Counted from the stretch's first letter, positions 35,410-44,873 are shown. The stretch is DNA of 64,000 bases from CAZQKW01 sp964594075 (GCA_964594075.1 CAZQKW010000016.1:1-64000); one strand, 5' to 3'. Numbers and translations are program-made. The notes: generated by a model not told the origin, from the letters alone.

Positions 35410-36714
35410 ATGGATTACAGTCAATCAATCGCCTACCTGTTCAGCCTGCAAAGATTTGGCATTAAACTCGGTCTCGCGAATATTACGATTCTTCTTGAAC
35501 ACCTGGGAAACCCACACCGCAACCTGCGCTGCGTCCATATCGCCGGCACCAACGGCAAAGGTTCAACGGCTGCATTTTTACAGTCAATTCTTACGCAGGC
35601 CGGCTATCGGACCGGCCTCTTTACTTCACCGCATTTAGTGCGTTTTACGGAACGAATTACGATTAACGATGCTGAAATTCCGCACCGCGACGTCGTGCGG
35701 CTGGTAAAAAAAATCAGGGCCTTGTGCAGCACCATCGGCCTTGATACCATAACTTTTTTTGAATTTGTCACTGCGCTGGCTTTTTATTATTTTGCAGAAA
35801 AAAAAGCAGACCCGGTGGTGGTTGAGGTGGGCATGGGCGGGCGGCTTGATGCGACCAACGTCCTGCAGCCACTGGTAACCATTATCACTTCCGTCAGCCT
35901 TGATCATCAGCAGTATTTAGGGTCAACAGTGCGGCAAATAGCGGCAGAAAAAGCAGGGATTATAAAAACCGGAACGCCGCTTATAACCGGCGTTCGTCAG
36001 CCTGCAGCGCTTTCAGTGCTGAAAGAACACTGCAGCGCCATGAATGCCCCGCTGTTTTTAATTGGAGCTGATATAGCAGGCAGAAAAACCGGCACGGGCA
36101 GATTTGATTATAGAGGATTTGAATGCACTCTCCCCGCCCTCCGGCCGGCTCTCCTTGGCGACCATCAGTTCAGAAATGCAACCTTGGCACTGGGAGCAGC
36201 GGAGCTTTTGGGCAAAAAGGGCTTCGTCGTTGCAGCTCATCATATGCGGGCCGGCATCGAGGCGGCACGCTGGCCGGGCCGGATGGAAATCGTCCGGCAT
36301 AACCCCACGGTAGTGCTGGACGGGGCGCATAACCCTGAAGCATGGCAGGTGACAAAAAAAACGCTTAAAGAATATTTTAGGTTCAGCAAGCTCATCATGG
36401 TCATAGGCGTAATGATGGATAAAAATATTGTGCGAATGATTGAAATCTTGACACCTGAAGCACATACCGTTATATTTTGTAAACCAAAAATGGAGCGTGC
36501 TGCTTCACCAGAACTAATAGCCAACCATTTTTGCAATAAACCACGACAACATATTGTCTGGATAGAGGATACTGGAGAGGCGCTGGAGGCGGCGCTTAAA
36601 AGGGCATCACAGGACGACCTGGTATGCGTCACCGGTTCGCTGTTTACCGTTGGCGAAGCACGGGAGCATCTGGTGGCCGTAAAGGGCCGTCCGACCGGCC
36701 GCATCCCCCTGTAG
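35410..36714 (+). CDS. folC: Folylpolyglutamate synthase / dihydrofolate synthase
   Basis: Mur-ligase-fold enzyme (434 residues) adding glutamate to dihydropteroate or folates. Seen: 'HIAGTNGKGSTAAFL' P-loop, 'TGLFTSPHLVRFTERI', 'VEVGMGGRLDATNVL', 'HQQYLGSTVRQIAAEKAGI' and 'VLDGAHNPEAW'. It begins 7 bp after trpA and ends 35 bp before the lptD-like gene, so it is likely co-transcribed with trp. Confidence 0.95.
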   Translation: MDYSQSIAYLFSLQRFGIKLGLANITILLEHLGNPHRNLRCVHIAGTNGKGSTAAFLQSILTQAGYRTGLFTSPHLVRFTERITINDAEIPHRDVVRLVKKIRALCSTIGLDTITFFEFVTALAFYYFAEKKADPVVVEVGMGGRLDATNVLQPLVTIITSVSLDHQQYLGSTVRQIAAEKAGIIKTGTPLITGVRQPAALSVLKEHCSAMNAPLFLIGADIAGRKTGTGRFDYRGFECTLPALRPALLGDHQFRNATLALGAAELLGKKGFVVAAHHMRAGIEAARWPGRMEIVRHNPTVVLDGAHNPEAWQVTKKTLKEYFRFSKLIMVIGVMMDKNIVRMIEILTPEAHTVIFCKPKMERAASPELIANHFCNKPRQHIVWIEDTGEALEAALKRASQDDLVCVTGSLFTVGEAREHLVAVKGRPTGRIPL

Positions 36715-36748
36715 CAATACTCTGGCGTTTAACGATGAGAAATCGTGA

Positions 36749-38935
36749 ATGGAAAAAATTCTGCGTAATCTGCTGATGTATCTCATAATAGGTCTGGCCT
36801 GTGCCGGGAGCGGAGCAGCCGCACAATCGGCATTTTCGCCTGCAGATGAAGCTGACGAAGAAACCGTTAATGTGAAGGCGGTGCGCGTCAGCTATGATCG
36901 TGAAGACAATATGATGATTGCGCAGGGAAATGTGGAAATGAAACAGGGCGGACGAACCCTCGTCACTGATTATCTGCGGGTCAATCTTGCAACCAATGAT
37001 GCCTATGCACGGGGGGGGGTTAAGCTGAGCCAAGGCGGCGACACGCTTATCTGTGATGAATTAAAAATGAATCTCGACGAGCGGCGAGGCCAGGTGGAAA
37101 ATGCTGCTGTTTTTATCCAGAAACAGAATTTTCACATATCAGGTAAACAGTTTAAGAGCCTCGGGCAGAATAATTATCAGGTTTTTAATGGTGAAATCAC
37201 CACGTGCGATGGCAAAAACCCATTCTGGAAAATAGAAGCAAAAAAAATTGATGTGACCCTGGAAGGATATGCACAGATCCAGGGCGGCACCTTCCGCGTT
37301 AAGGGGGTCCCGGTGATGTATTTCCCATATTTTTTAGTGCCGGTGAAAACCGAGCGGCAATCGGGCTTTCTCTTTCCCGAATTCGGCACTTCCAGCAAGA
37401 AGGGTTTTGAATTTAATAACTCATTTTTCTGGGCCATGGCGCCGCATAAAGATGCAACATTTTATCTTGATACGGCGACCCGCAAAGGGCCGGGTGAAGG
37501 ACTTGAATACCGAGTGGTGACTCAAAACAATTCCTGGGCAAAATTCTACGGATATCATGCCTATGAAACAAACGATTATTTTGATGATGCCTACAGCAAT
37601 TCCAAGGATAGAAAACAGAACCGGGGCATGGTGCATGCTGAAGGCGAGCATTATTTTGCGCCTGATTTCTATGTTAAGGGATTTGGCACCTATACCAGCG
37701 ACAGAGAGTTTTATAATGACTACGCAAGCAGGGCGCGGCGCACTGAACTGGCCTGGGACCGTGGCACCAAGCTCAGATCCTTAGAACGAGATGAGTCGTT
37801 TCTCTTTGCCACCAAAAATGGGGATTTTTACAGCCTGCTGATTAATACGCGCCTTTCAAAAGATCTGAATCAACGCAATCCGGAAACACTGCAGCGCGTG
37901 CCGCAGGTGGTTTTTTCCAGTTTGAAACAGCCGTTATGGAATACCCCCCTCTATTATCAAGTGCTTTCTTCATATGATTATTTCTGGCGCGAAGAAGGAT
38001 TAAAGGGCAACCGGATTGACCTGTACCCGCGGCTGTCCTGGCCCATGAATCGCGGGGGATGGATTACTTTTGTCCCCGAAGTCGGCGTGCGGGGGATATC
38101 TTACTTTGGGCTCAGCGAAAACGATGATTACGATAAAAGTAATTTTTTCCCCGATATGCATGCCGAACTGTATCTTACGTTTCTGCGAATATTCCAGATC
38201 AACAAATGGCAGATTGATAAAGTTAAACATACGGTCGTTCCGCGGCTTGAGTATGAATATGTGCCCGATTTTCAGCAGGAGGATTTCCCTCAGTTCGATT
38301 ATCCGAAAACGTTCAATACTGTGCACCGCATCAGTTATTCCCTCACGAACAGATTCACCGGCCTAATGGTTGGTGACAACGGTGAACAATATGATCGCGA
38401 ATTTGGCTATCTTAAAATCGGGCAGGCATACAGTCTGCGGAGACCGTTTGATATTTTTTACGGCAAACAGCAGCTGGTGCGTGACCGGTTGACCGACCTC
38501 TTTGCAGAGCTGCGCCTTGACTTAATCAATATGCTCTATTTTAAAACCAAGGCCGGATATAATCCGAATGATAATAATTTAAGCTATTATAACGCGCTGC
38601 TGGCTTGGGAAAATATGCGCGGCGAGTATTTAGATCTGTCTTATCGCTACGAACGCAATCGCCTTGAACAATGGGATGCGCGGGGCAGGCTCAAGGTTTA
38701 CCGGCCGTTTTATTGTTTTTTTGATTCCACATATAATCTTCTTGAAAGCGAAAAGCTTGATAATTCATTCGGCCTTGACTATAGCGCCCAGTGCTGGGGG
38801 GCAAAATTCTGGTACACGTCAGAATCCAAGTCCGGCGGGCAAAAGAGCAACAGCGGACTGCGTTTCACCTTTTATCTAAAGGGAATGGGCATTACCGGAA
38901 AAGAAACACCCGCAGAAACCCATCAGTATCAATAG
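36749..38935 (+). CDS. lptD: LptD-type LPS-assembly outer-membrane protein
   Basis: A 728-residue exported protein with signal peptide ('LLMYLIIGLACAGSGAAAQ'), an N-terminal OstA/LptA-like beta-jellyroll (about 35-180: 'VRVSYDREDNMMIAQGNVEMKQGGRTLV' in parts, 'GGVKLSQGGDTLICDELKM'), and a C-terminal beta-barrel ('GVPVMYFPYFLVPVKTERQSGFLFPEFG', then many aromatic beta strands). LptD inserts LPS into the outer leaflet. I see few cysteines where E. coli LptD has disulfides. Placed in the trp-folC transcript, an unusual setting. Lipid A genes are not in the window. Confidence 0.9.
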   Translation: MEKILRNLLMYLIIGLACAGSGAAAQSAFSPADEADEETVNVKAVRVSYDREDNMMIAQGNVEMKQGGRTLVTDYLRVNLATNDAYARGGVKLSQGGDTLICDELKMNLDERRGQVENAAVFIQKQNFHISGKQFKSLGQNNYQVFNGEITTCDGKNPFWKIEAKKIDVTLEGYAQIQGGTFRVKGVPVMYFPYFLVPVKTERQSGFLFPEFGTSSKKGFEFNNSFFWAMAPHKDATFYLDTATRKGPGEGLEYRVVTQNNSWAKFYGYHAYETNDYFDDAYSNSKDRKQNRGMVHAEGEHYFAPDFYVKGFGTYTSDREFYNDYASRARRTELAWDRGTKLRSLERDESFLFATKNGDFYSLLINTRLSKDLNQRNPETLQRVPQVVFSSLKQPLWNTPLYYQVLSSYDYFWREEGLKGNRIDLYPRLSWPMNRGGWITFVPEVGVRGISYFGLSENDDYDKSNFFPDMHAELYLTFLRIFQINKWQIDKVKHTVVPRLEYEYVPDFQQEDFPQFDYPKTFNTVHRISYSLTNRFTGLMVGDNGEQYDREFGYLKIGQAYSLRRPFDIFYGKQQLVRDRLTDLFAELRLDLINMLYFKTKAGYNPNDNNLSYYNALLAWENMRGEYLDLSYRYERNRLEQWDARGRLKVYRPFYCFFDSTYNLLESEKLDNSFGLDYSAQCWGAKFWYTSESKSGGQKSNSGLRFTFYLKGMGITGKETPAETHQYQ

Positions 38936-38946
38936 CTGGTCTGGAT

Positions 38947-40053
38947 ATGAAGAGCTCCGTCTATTTTATCGATCTGCGCACCGATGCCAAAGAAAATTTA
39001 ACGGCCAAGCTGAACCGACTGCTTGATGCAGTTTCTCTCGCATCGGTGATTCGCCCGCGCGAATTAATAGCGGTTAAACTGCATTTCGGCGAAAGAGGAA
39101 ATACCGCATTTATACGCCCTATTTTCATACGCGACATCGTGCAGAAAATAATTGCCTGCGGTGGCAGCCCATTTCTCACCGACACCAATACGCTGTACCG
39201 CGGTGAGCGCTGTGACGCGGTTTCCCACCAGCGGCTGGCAATTGAACACGGTTTCAGCTTTGCCGCTATCGGAGCGCCGATCATTATCGCTGACGGGGTC
39301 AGGGGAAATACGTTGCGCCGCGTCAAGATCGAGGGGCGGCAGTTCTCGGAAGTATATATCGGGGCAGAAATCGTTGCCGCAGACGTTCTCATTAGCGTGG
39401 CACATTTCAAATGCCATGAACTGACCGGTTTTGGCGGCACATTAAAAAATCTTGGCATGGGCTGCGCGGCGCGGCAGGGGAAACTGCGGCAGCACTCGGA
39501 CGTTTCGCCTAAAGTTAAACGACGAGCCTGCAAAGCTTGCGGCAGATGTATCGCCCGCTGCCCTGCAGAAGCGATTTCGTTCTTCCAGGAAAAAGCAAAA
39601 ATCAACCTTGAACGCTGCATCGGTTGCGCTGAATGCATTTTGATTTGCCCGGAAGGCGCCATACAGATTAAATGGGAAACAACCACTGAAGATTTCCAGA
39701 AAAAAATGATAGAATATGTTGCGGGTGTATTGAAGGGGAAAGAAGGGAAATGCCTGTTTCTCAATTTTATTACTGATGTGAGCCCCGCGTGCGATTGTTA
39801 CAGTCATGCGGACCGTCCCATCGTGCCAGACATTGGAATTTTAGCGTCACGCGATCCGGTAGCGATTGACCAGGCTGCTGCAGACCTGGTTAATGGCGCG
39901 CAGGGATTGGAACCCAGTGCCTTGAAGCGGAATCACGAGAGCGGAAAGGATAAGTTTCGGGACATTTATCCGAATGTTGACTGGACTATTCAACTTGATT
40001 ATGCGGCTCATATGGGATTAGGAACCAGACTATATGAACTGGTTGCGATATAG
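38947..40053 (+). CDS. DUF362 family ferredoxin-like protein
   Basis: A 368-residue cytosolic protein: N-terminal DUF362 domain ('VYFIDLRTDAKENL...ALKLHFGERGNTAFIRP'-type start, 'PFLTDTNTLYRGER', 'HFKCHELTGFGGTLKNLGMGCA') with two inserted 4Fe-4S motifs (CKACGRCIARCP and CIGCAECILICP) near residues 195-235, then 'PDIGILASRDPVAIDQAAADLV'. DUF362 proteins are widespread in anaerobes; their reaction is not settled. ATG 38947 is 11 bp after the lptD stop; a longer frame lies within lptD and is rejected. Confidence 0.9.
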   Translation: MKSSVYFIDLRTDAKENLTAKLNRLLDAVSLASVIRPRELIAVKLHFGERGNTAFIRPIFIRDIVQKIIACGGSPFLTDTNTLYRGERCDAVSHQRLAIEHGFSFAAIGAPIIIADGVRGNTLRRVKIEGRQFSEVYIGAEIVAADVLISVAHFKCHELTGFGGTLKNLGMGCAARQGKLRQHSDVSPKVKRRACKACGRCIARCPAEAISFFQEKAKINLERCIGCAECILICPEGAIQIKWETTTEDFQKKMIEYVAGVLKGKEGKCLFLNFITDVSPACDCYSHADRPIVPDIGILASRDPVAIDQAAADLVNGAQGLEPSALKRNHESGKDKFRDIYPNVDWTIQLDYAAHMGLGTRLYELVAI

Positions 40054-40114
40054 GTAGGGCAAAGCAGTTTCCTGACAAACACAATTCATACGGAACGGTA
40101 ACAGGAGCAATACC

Positions 40115-41032
40115 ATGAGTCTTCTCAGCGCAATCGGCAACACGCCACTGGTAGAAATCAACCGTCTGTGGGATGCGGACCAGACCGGCGTACGCATACT
40201 GGCAAAACTTGAAGGGTCAAATCCCGGCGGATCGGTGAAAGATCGGCCCGCTTATTATATGATCAAAAGCGCTATTGCCTCCGGTGAGTTGACACCAGAT
40301 AAGACAATTCTTGAGCCAACGTCGGGGAACACCGGCATTGGCATGGCAATGATTGCCAGCGCCATGGGCTACAAAATAAAGCTGATTATGCCAGCCTGCG
40401 TGAGCGAAGAGCGGCGCGCAATTCTTATCGCGCTGGGTGCCGAGCTTGAACTTACGCCGGGATGCGACAAGACCGACGGCGCCATCAGGCGTGCTCATCA
40501 TATTATGGAAAAACACGGCGACCAGTATTACATGCCCAACCAGTTTGCCAATCCCGCCAACTGGAAAGCGCATTTTGAGACGACAGCACCGGAAATTATC
40601 CGTGATACAAAAGGAGCGGTTGATGTTGTCGTTGCCGGGATGGGCACCACCGGGACTCTTATGGGATGTGCCAGATATTTCAGGCAACAGCATCTGAAAA
40701 CCAGGGTTGTCGGTGTTGAGCCCACCATCAATCATCGGATACAGGGGCTCAAAAATATGCAGGAATCCATTGTCCCTGCCATCTTTGACCCGGCGCTGCT
40801 TGATGATAAAATCATTTGCGAAGACGATGCGGCGTTTGAAACATTTCGCGAGTTGGCTCTCAGGGAAGGACTTTTTTGCGGGCTCAGCAGCGGCGCCGCA
40901 TTATGGGGTGCTCTGGAGGTGGCAAAAACACTGCCGCGGGGTTCTACGGTTGTCGTCATTTTCCCGGATCGCGGCGAGCGCTATCTTTCTACCGAGATCT
41001 TTCGTTCGGTGTGTGCGCTGTGCCCGCCGTGA
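40115..41032 (+). CDS. cysM: Cysteine synthase (CysM-like, PLP-dependent)
   Basis: O-acetylserine (or phosphoserine) sulfhydrylase family, 305 residues, forming L-cysteine from sulfide or thiosulfate. Seen: 'IGNTPLVEINRL', the PLP lysine in 'NPGGSVKDRPA', 'EPTSGNTGIGMAM', the phosphate loop 'GMGTTGTLMG' and 'GLSSGAALWGAL'. Short and lacking the C-terminal CBS domain, it is closer to CysM than CysK, though substrate choice cannot be fixed from sequence. AGGAG precedes the ATG. Its 3' end overlaps the convergent FGE-like gene by 44 bp. Confidence 0.93.
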   Translation: MSLLSAIGNTPLVEINRLWDADQTGVRILAKLEGSNPGGSVKDRPAYYMIKSAIASGELTPDKTILEPTSGNTGIGMAMIASAMGYKIKLIMPACVSEERRAILIALGAELELTPGCDKTDGAIRRAHHIMEKHGDQYYMPNQFANPANWKAHFETTAPEIIRDTKGAVDVVVAGMGTTGTLMGCARYFRQQHLKTRVVGVEPTINHRIQGLKNMQESIVPAIFDPALLDDKIICEDDAAFETFRELALREGLFCGLSSGAALWGALEVAKTLPRGSTVVVIFPDRGERYLSTEIFRSVCALCPP

Positions 41033-41951
41033 GGTTTTTTTCAAGTGCGCTCGGAGTAGAGGAGGGTTGATTCAGCCGCTGCTCTTCAACGGATAGTGCG
41101 CAGCGAAATCCGATTATATGGCTTTTGCCGTCAGGAACATTTTTGCCGCGCTGGGAACACCTGAGAAATTCTTTGTCATTGACCCAGGCGCCGCCGCGCA
41201 GCACCCGATATACCCCTTCAGGCGGCCCTGCCGGATTGTGGGACGGAGATTTTGTATAATACGACTCATGATACCAGTCCTGACACCATTCCCAGACATT
41301 GCCCGCCATATCATAGAGACCATAGCCATTTGGCGCAAAACGTTCAACCGGCTGTAAAGCATTGTGCCGCAAAAAACCTTTGTTAAAATTGGCATGGCTC
41401 ATTTCCAGTCGGTCGCCAAAAGGATATGGTTTAGAAACTAAATTACCGCGCATGGCTTTTTCCCATTCTGCTTCTGTCGGTAATCGTTTGCCAGCCCAGC
41501 GCGCGTATGCCTGGGCATCATCCCAGCTTACCAGAACAACGGGATAATCCCCTTTACCCTCGGGATATTCAGTGCCATGCCAGTTGTAGGGTGCAGCCCA
41601 TGGTTTATCAACACATGGGGCAGGGTGGCCGGTTGCACGAATAAATTTCTGATACTGACTGTTGGTGACCTCATGCCGATCAATGTAGAAGGAATTTATA
41701 AACACGGTATGCGCAGGTTTTTCATCTTCACTGACATTCTCATCAATTGATCCCATCACAAACTCTCCAGCGGGAATAAACACCATATCCTGCGTCCGCG
41801 GGTCAGCGTCCGCCATACTGGGCGCAGGCGATGGAGACCGGTGGGCCGGTTTATCAATATTGGCGTTAAACCGGGGACGGTCGTCGCCGCAGCTGATGAC
41901 CGCAAGCACAAGCAGTGTTGCCACGAACAGGCAAACCGTAGATATCTTCAT
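40989..41951 (-). CDS. Formylglycine-generating-enzyme-like (SUMF1) lipoprotein
   Basis: A 320-residue lipoprotein (lipobox VISC, cysteine near 21) with an FGE-sulfatase domain. Seen: 'MVFIPAGEFVMGS', 'FYIDRHEVTNSQYQKF', 'PVVLVSWDDAQAYARWAGKRLPTEAEWEKAMRG' (in parts), 'NVWEWCQDWY' and 'YRVLRGGAW', then 'GFRCA'. Many members are not true FGEs but bind or modify other targets. Two cysteines lie near the classical copper site (LRCS, GFRCA). No sulfatase gene is nearby. Convergent with cysM, overlapping 44 bp. Confidence 0.88.
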   Translation of the reverse strand: MKISTVCLFVATLLVLAVISCGDDRPRFNANIDKPAHRSPSPAPSMADADPRTQDMVFIPAGEFVMGSIDENVSEDEKPAHTVFINSFYIDRHEVTNSQYQKFIRATGHPAPCVDKPWAAPYNWHGTEYPEGKGDYPVVLVSWDDAQAYARWAGKRLPTEAEWEKAMRGNLVSKPYPFGDRLEMSHANFNKGFLRHNALQPVERFAPNGYGLYDMAGNVWEWCQDWYHESYYTKSPSHNPAGPPEGVYRVLRGGAWVNDKEFLRCSQRGKNVPDGKSHIIGFRCALSVEEQRLNQPSSTPSALEKNLTAGTAHTPNERSR

Positions 41952-41972
41952 AGCTCTGCTGACACAACGTTA

Positions 41973-42725
41973 TTATTTAATGGCTGCGCTCAACTCAGCA
42001 ATTTTGCTGTTTGCTTCTGTGAGGCGTTTGGCAAGCGTTTCAATTAATACTTTTGCAAACTGCGGATACGTTGAAATGACTGCGGCGAGATTATCTCCCT
42101 GAAATATCTTAATGAGACTGCGCCCGTTGGAACGCACCGTCGCGGTTCTTGCCTGTTTAAGGAGAGCGCTCATTTCGCCAAAAAATTCTCCCGGCCGGGT
42201 AATTGTTCCCACTTCCCTGCCGGACATAGTTACCGAGAGGCCTTTTTCAGATTCAATAAGCTGATATATTTCACATCCGCTGGTTCCCTCAGCAATGATT
42301 ACTTCGCCGTCTTCAAAAATCTGTTCATTAAAATCCACGACGTTTTCAAGCGGTATATACTCCTCGGCAACCTGGGTTGTCTGTTCAAGTTGTAACATGA
42401 CGGATTGCAATATTTTTTCAATAAGCTGAGGGCTGTTATATATTAAATCCCGGATCATAACGGCGGGATACGCAGCAATGCGCGCGGTGGACAACGCGAC
42501 AGCTGACGTGGTATAGGGGCGTTTCAGATAGTAATTTTCCAAGCCGAAAATATCATCTTCCTTAAGAATGCGGATACTTTTACCATTTTGCAAGATTTCC
42601 ACTTCCCCTTTCAGAATAACGAAAAATCGGTCGCCGGGATCGGCTTCGGCAACAATCACCTCTTTGGGTTTGTACTCTTTGATGCAGGCGTTTTGCGGCG
42701 GAGTTTTTGTTTTTCGTGTATTCAT
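41973..42725 (-). CDS. Protein with two cyclic-nucleotide-binding domains
   Basis: A 250-residue soluble protein with two tandem cNMP folds and no DNA-binding domain. First domain about 15-115 ('PGDRFFVILKGEVEILQNG', 'DDIFGLENYYLKRPYTTSAVA'), second about 130-235. Only the second has a canonical phosphate-binding cassette, 'RPGEFFGEMSALLKQARTATV', with the glutamate and arginine that hold the cyclic phosphate. It may therefore bind cAMP-like ligand in the second domain only. It lies 21 bp upstream of the FGE-like gene on the same strand. Confidence 0.87.
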   Translation of the reverse strand: MNTRKTKTPPQNACIKEYKPKEVIVAEADPGDRFFVILKGEVEILQNGKSIRILKEDDIFGLENYYLKRPYTTSAVALSTARIAAYPAVMIRDLIYNSPQLIEKILQSVMLQLEQTTQVAEEYIPLENVVDFNEQIFEDGEVIIAEGTSGCEIYQLIESEKGLSVTMSGREVGTITRPGEFFGEMSALLKQARTATVRSNGRSLIKIFQGDNLAAVISTYPQFAKVLIETLAKRLTEANSKIAELSAAIK

Positions 42726-42895
42726 ACTCTAATATCAACAATCTTGGTGATGAATTAAACAGCGCAGATATTAAACTTTAATGTCAAACTATATACAAAA
42801 TGTCAATTGATTTAACATTGCAGGATGTTCCGCAAAATTAATAACAAGCATAACGCATCCGGCGTTTTTCCGTTTGCCCGCCCATCCGTTAAAAC

Positions 42896-43555
42896 TCAAA
42901 TCATTTTTCTATGCAATCCTAACGTCTTTAAAACCTCACGTATTTGTTTTGAACTAACCGCCCCTTCTCTGTTTATGGTAAAGGGGGTTTTTGAAATATC
43001 GAGAATGGTGGACGGGCTTCTGCCGGGTGTTTTTCCGCCGTCTATAACCATATCCACCGCATGTAACAGCTCGTCGGGAATTTCCTCTAAACTCGTAGGA
43101 CTTATGCCGCCGGCACAATTTGCACTGGTAGAGGTGATGCCGTCCTGCAGCAGACGGAGCAGGCATTGGACAAGGGGGTTACTGGAAATCCGCACGCCCA
43201 CCGTGTGTTTCGGGCCGGTTATTAACGGGCAGAGATGCGGTGATGCCTGCATCAAAAGGGTTAACGGGCCAGGCCAAAAGTGGCGTGCAAGCATTTCTAA
43301 TTCGGGGGAGATAACGGGGGAAATTTTTTTTATAAAAGAAATATCGGGAATAAGAATTAATACCGGTTTGTTAACATCGCGCTGTTTTATCTTGAACAAG
43401 CGGTTGAGCGTGTGTTCGTTTGAGAACAGGCCGCCGATACCATAAAAGGTTTCGGTAGGATAAATAATAATCCCGCCATCACGCAGACAGTCAACGACCT
43501 CATTGACCGAAGAATCATCATAAGCGGCGGGACAGAGTTTCACAATGGCGGTCAT
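42896..43555 (-). CDS. YrdC/Sua5-family threonylcarbamoyl-AMP synthase-like protein
   Basis: A 219-residue protein of the YrdC/TsaC fold, which makes threonylcarbamoyl-AMP for the t6A37 tRNA modification. Seen: 'GGIIIYPTETFYGIGG', 'FKIKQRDVNKPV', 'FWPGPLTLLM', 'VGVRISSNPL', 'TSTSANCAGGISP' and 'GRSPSTILDIS'. The KxR/SxN active-site residues appear present. It lacks the Sua5 C-terminal domain. ATG 43555 is 4 bp after the purE stop; a longer frame runs inside purE and is rejected. Confidence 0.92.
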   Translation of the reverse strand: MTAIVKLCPAAYDDSSVNEVVDCLRDGGIIIYPTETFYGIGGLFSNEHTLNRLFKIKQRDVNKPVLILIPDISFIKKISPVISPELEMLARHFWPGPLTLLMQASPHLCPLITGPKHTVGVRISSNPLVQCLLRLLQDGITSTSANCAGGISPTSLEEIPDELLHAVDMVIDGGKTPGRSPSTILDISKTPFTINREGAVSSKQIREVLKTLGLHRKMI

Positions 43556-43559
43556 GCAG

Positions 43560-44078
43560 TTATGGTGAGCCCCCGAGCGTTTTGTTGAGTTCTTCTGCCT
43601 TTTTGTGCACTTCCATTTCCAAAGTTTTTTTGAATTGAACCAGTTTGCGTCTGAGCAGTGCATCATGCAAAGACAGTATCTGAATAGCTAAAATCGCTGC
43701 ATTGCGGGCGCCGGCCTTTCCGATGGCCATAGTTGCCACCGGCACGCCACCCGGCATTTGCACGGTAGAAAGCAGGGAATCAATGCCCTTAAGCGGCGAT
43801 GAGTCAATAGGGATGCCGATCACCGGCAGAATGGTTTCCGCCGCAATGACACCGGCCAGATGCGCAGCGCTTCCCGCCCCGACAATAATGACTTGCAGAC
43901 CCCGGTTCAGCGCCGTCCGGGCATACTCGGATGTTTTTCGGGGGGATCGGTGCGCCGAAGAAACCGTCACTTCATATGCCACACTGAATGTATCAAAAAC
44001 GCGTAGCGACTCCTGCATTATGGGCAAATCTGAATCGCTGCCCATAACAATACCGACACGTGGTTTTTTGTGTTTCAT
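43560..44078 (-). CDS. purE: N5-carboxyaminoimidazole ribonucleotide mutase (PurE class I)
   Basis: Converts N5-CAIR to CAIR in purine synthesis. Seen in 172 residues: 'VGIVMGSDSDLPIMQESL', 'VSSAHRSPRKTSEYA' with the catalytic histidine, 'IIVGAGSAAHLAGVIAA' and 'VQMPGGVPVATMAIG'. GGGAG precedes the ATG. A purK partner is not in the window. The last about 20 residues form a charged helix beyond the usual end. Confidence 0.95.
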   Translation of the reverse strand: MKHKKPRVGIVMGSDSDLPIMQESLRVFDTFSVAYEVTVSSAHRSPRKTSEYARTALNRGLQVIIVGAGSAAHLAGVIAAETILPVIGIPIDSSPLKGIDSLLSTVQMPGGVPVATMAIGKAGARNAAILAIQILSLHDALLRRKLVQFKKTLEMEVHKKAEELNKTLGGSP

Positions 44079-44098
44079 TGTTTTTCTCCCATCGCTGG

Positions 44099-44863
44099 TT
44101 ATACGGGTTCCTGTGCCGCTTTTTGCAACAACTCATGCGCTTTTTTATTGGCGGCATCAATTTTGAGCGCCTTTTTCACATAGCGCACTGCCTCGCGGTA
44201 CCACCCGCCCTGCATGCACCGTTCGGCAACAAACAAATACGCACCGACCATTCCTTCGGGAAACATGTCTTGAATTAAATTATTAAATTTTTTTTGGCCA
44301 AAAACTTTTTCGGACAACAGCTTGGCATTGTCCAGAAGGAAACGCACCAACAGTATATTGTCTCTATATAATGGCAGGATCTCGATAAGCTGGCTGAGCG
44401 CCTTGGAAAACAGCGCATGAATTCGTGCCAGTTCAACCGAAAGATTGGTGCGCGCATTTTCAATGACTTCAAAATACTCTGTGGTAATGTGTGAAAGAGA
44501 TTCAGGATGCTTAAAGGATTCCTGCTCAAGAAGCGGCTTATAGGTTTCAACCTGATATGCGTCCTCTTTCAATTTAATTGCCTCGTGAAAAATTGAACCA
44601 ATAATCCAATCAAAAAGATGTTCATATAAATTGCTTTTTGTCCCTTTATTTCGGAATAGATTGTGGCAGAGATCTTTCAAGTTCCAGAGAGGGCCTTTTG
44701 CGTTTTCTGAACCAACCCATTCGTCAAGCAGACTGTAGGTTAGATGTGCTGTTTCGCTGTGTTTTTCATACAGCATATCAGCGTACAGTTTCGCCTCAAT
44801 GAAATCATGCACCAGATCCCGAAGAAAAATATCTCGTTTTGTTTCAAGCCAGGGGTTTTCCAT
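44099..44863 (-). CDS. Helical protein of unknown function, TPR-like C-terminus
   Basis: A 254-residue, highly charged, probably all-helical soluble protein with no signal peptide. Seen: 'TKRDIFLRDLVHDFIEAKLYADMLYEKHSE' near the start, 'HLTYSLLDEWVGSENAKGPLWNLKDLCHNLFR', a middle with 'IIGSIFHEAIKLKEDAYQVETY', and a final TPR-like pair 'RCMQGGWYREAVRYVKKALKIDAANKKAHELL'. I recognise no enzymatic motif. It sits between purD (10-bp gap) and purE (20-bp gap) and so should be co-expressed with purine genes. Start ATG 44863; a longer frame lies within purD. Confidence 0.75.
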   Translation of the reverse strand: MENPWLETKRDIFLRDLVHDFIEAKLYADMLYEKHSETAHLTYSLLDEWVGSENAKGPLWNLKDLCHNLFRNKGTKSNLYEHLFDWIIGSIFHEAIKLKEDAYQVETYKPLLEQESFKHPESLSHITTEYFEVIENARTNLSVELARIHALFSKALSQLIEILPLYRDNILLVRFLLDNAKLLSEKVFGQKKFNNLIQDMFPEGMVGAYLFVAERCMQGGWYREAVRYVKKALKIDAANKKAHELLQKAAQEPV

Positions 44864-44873
44864 TTTTTCCGAA

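Noticed and set aside
38961..39764. Long open frame (267 codons) on the minus strand opposite the DUF362 gene
   Set aside because: Antisense shadow of a clear plus-strand Fe-S protein; no ribosome site or recognisable domain.
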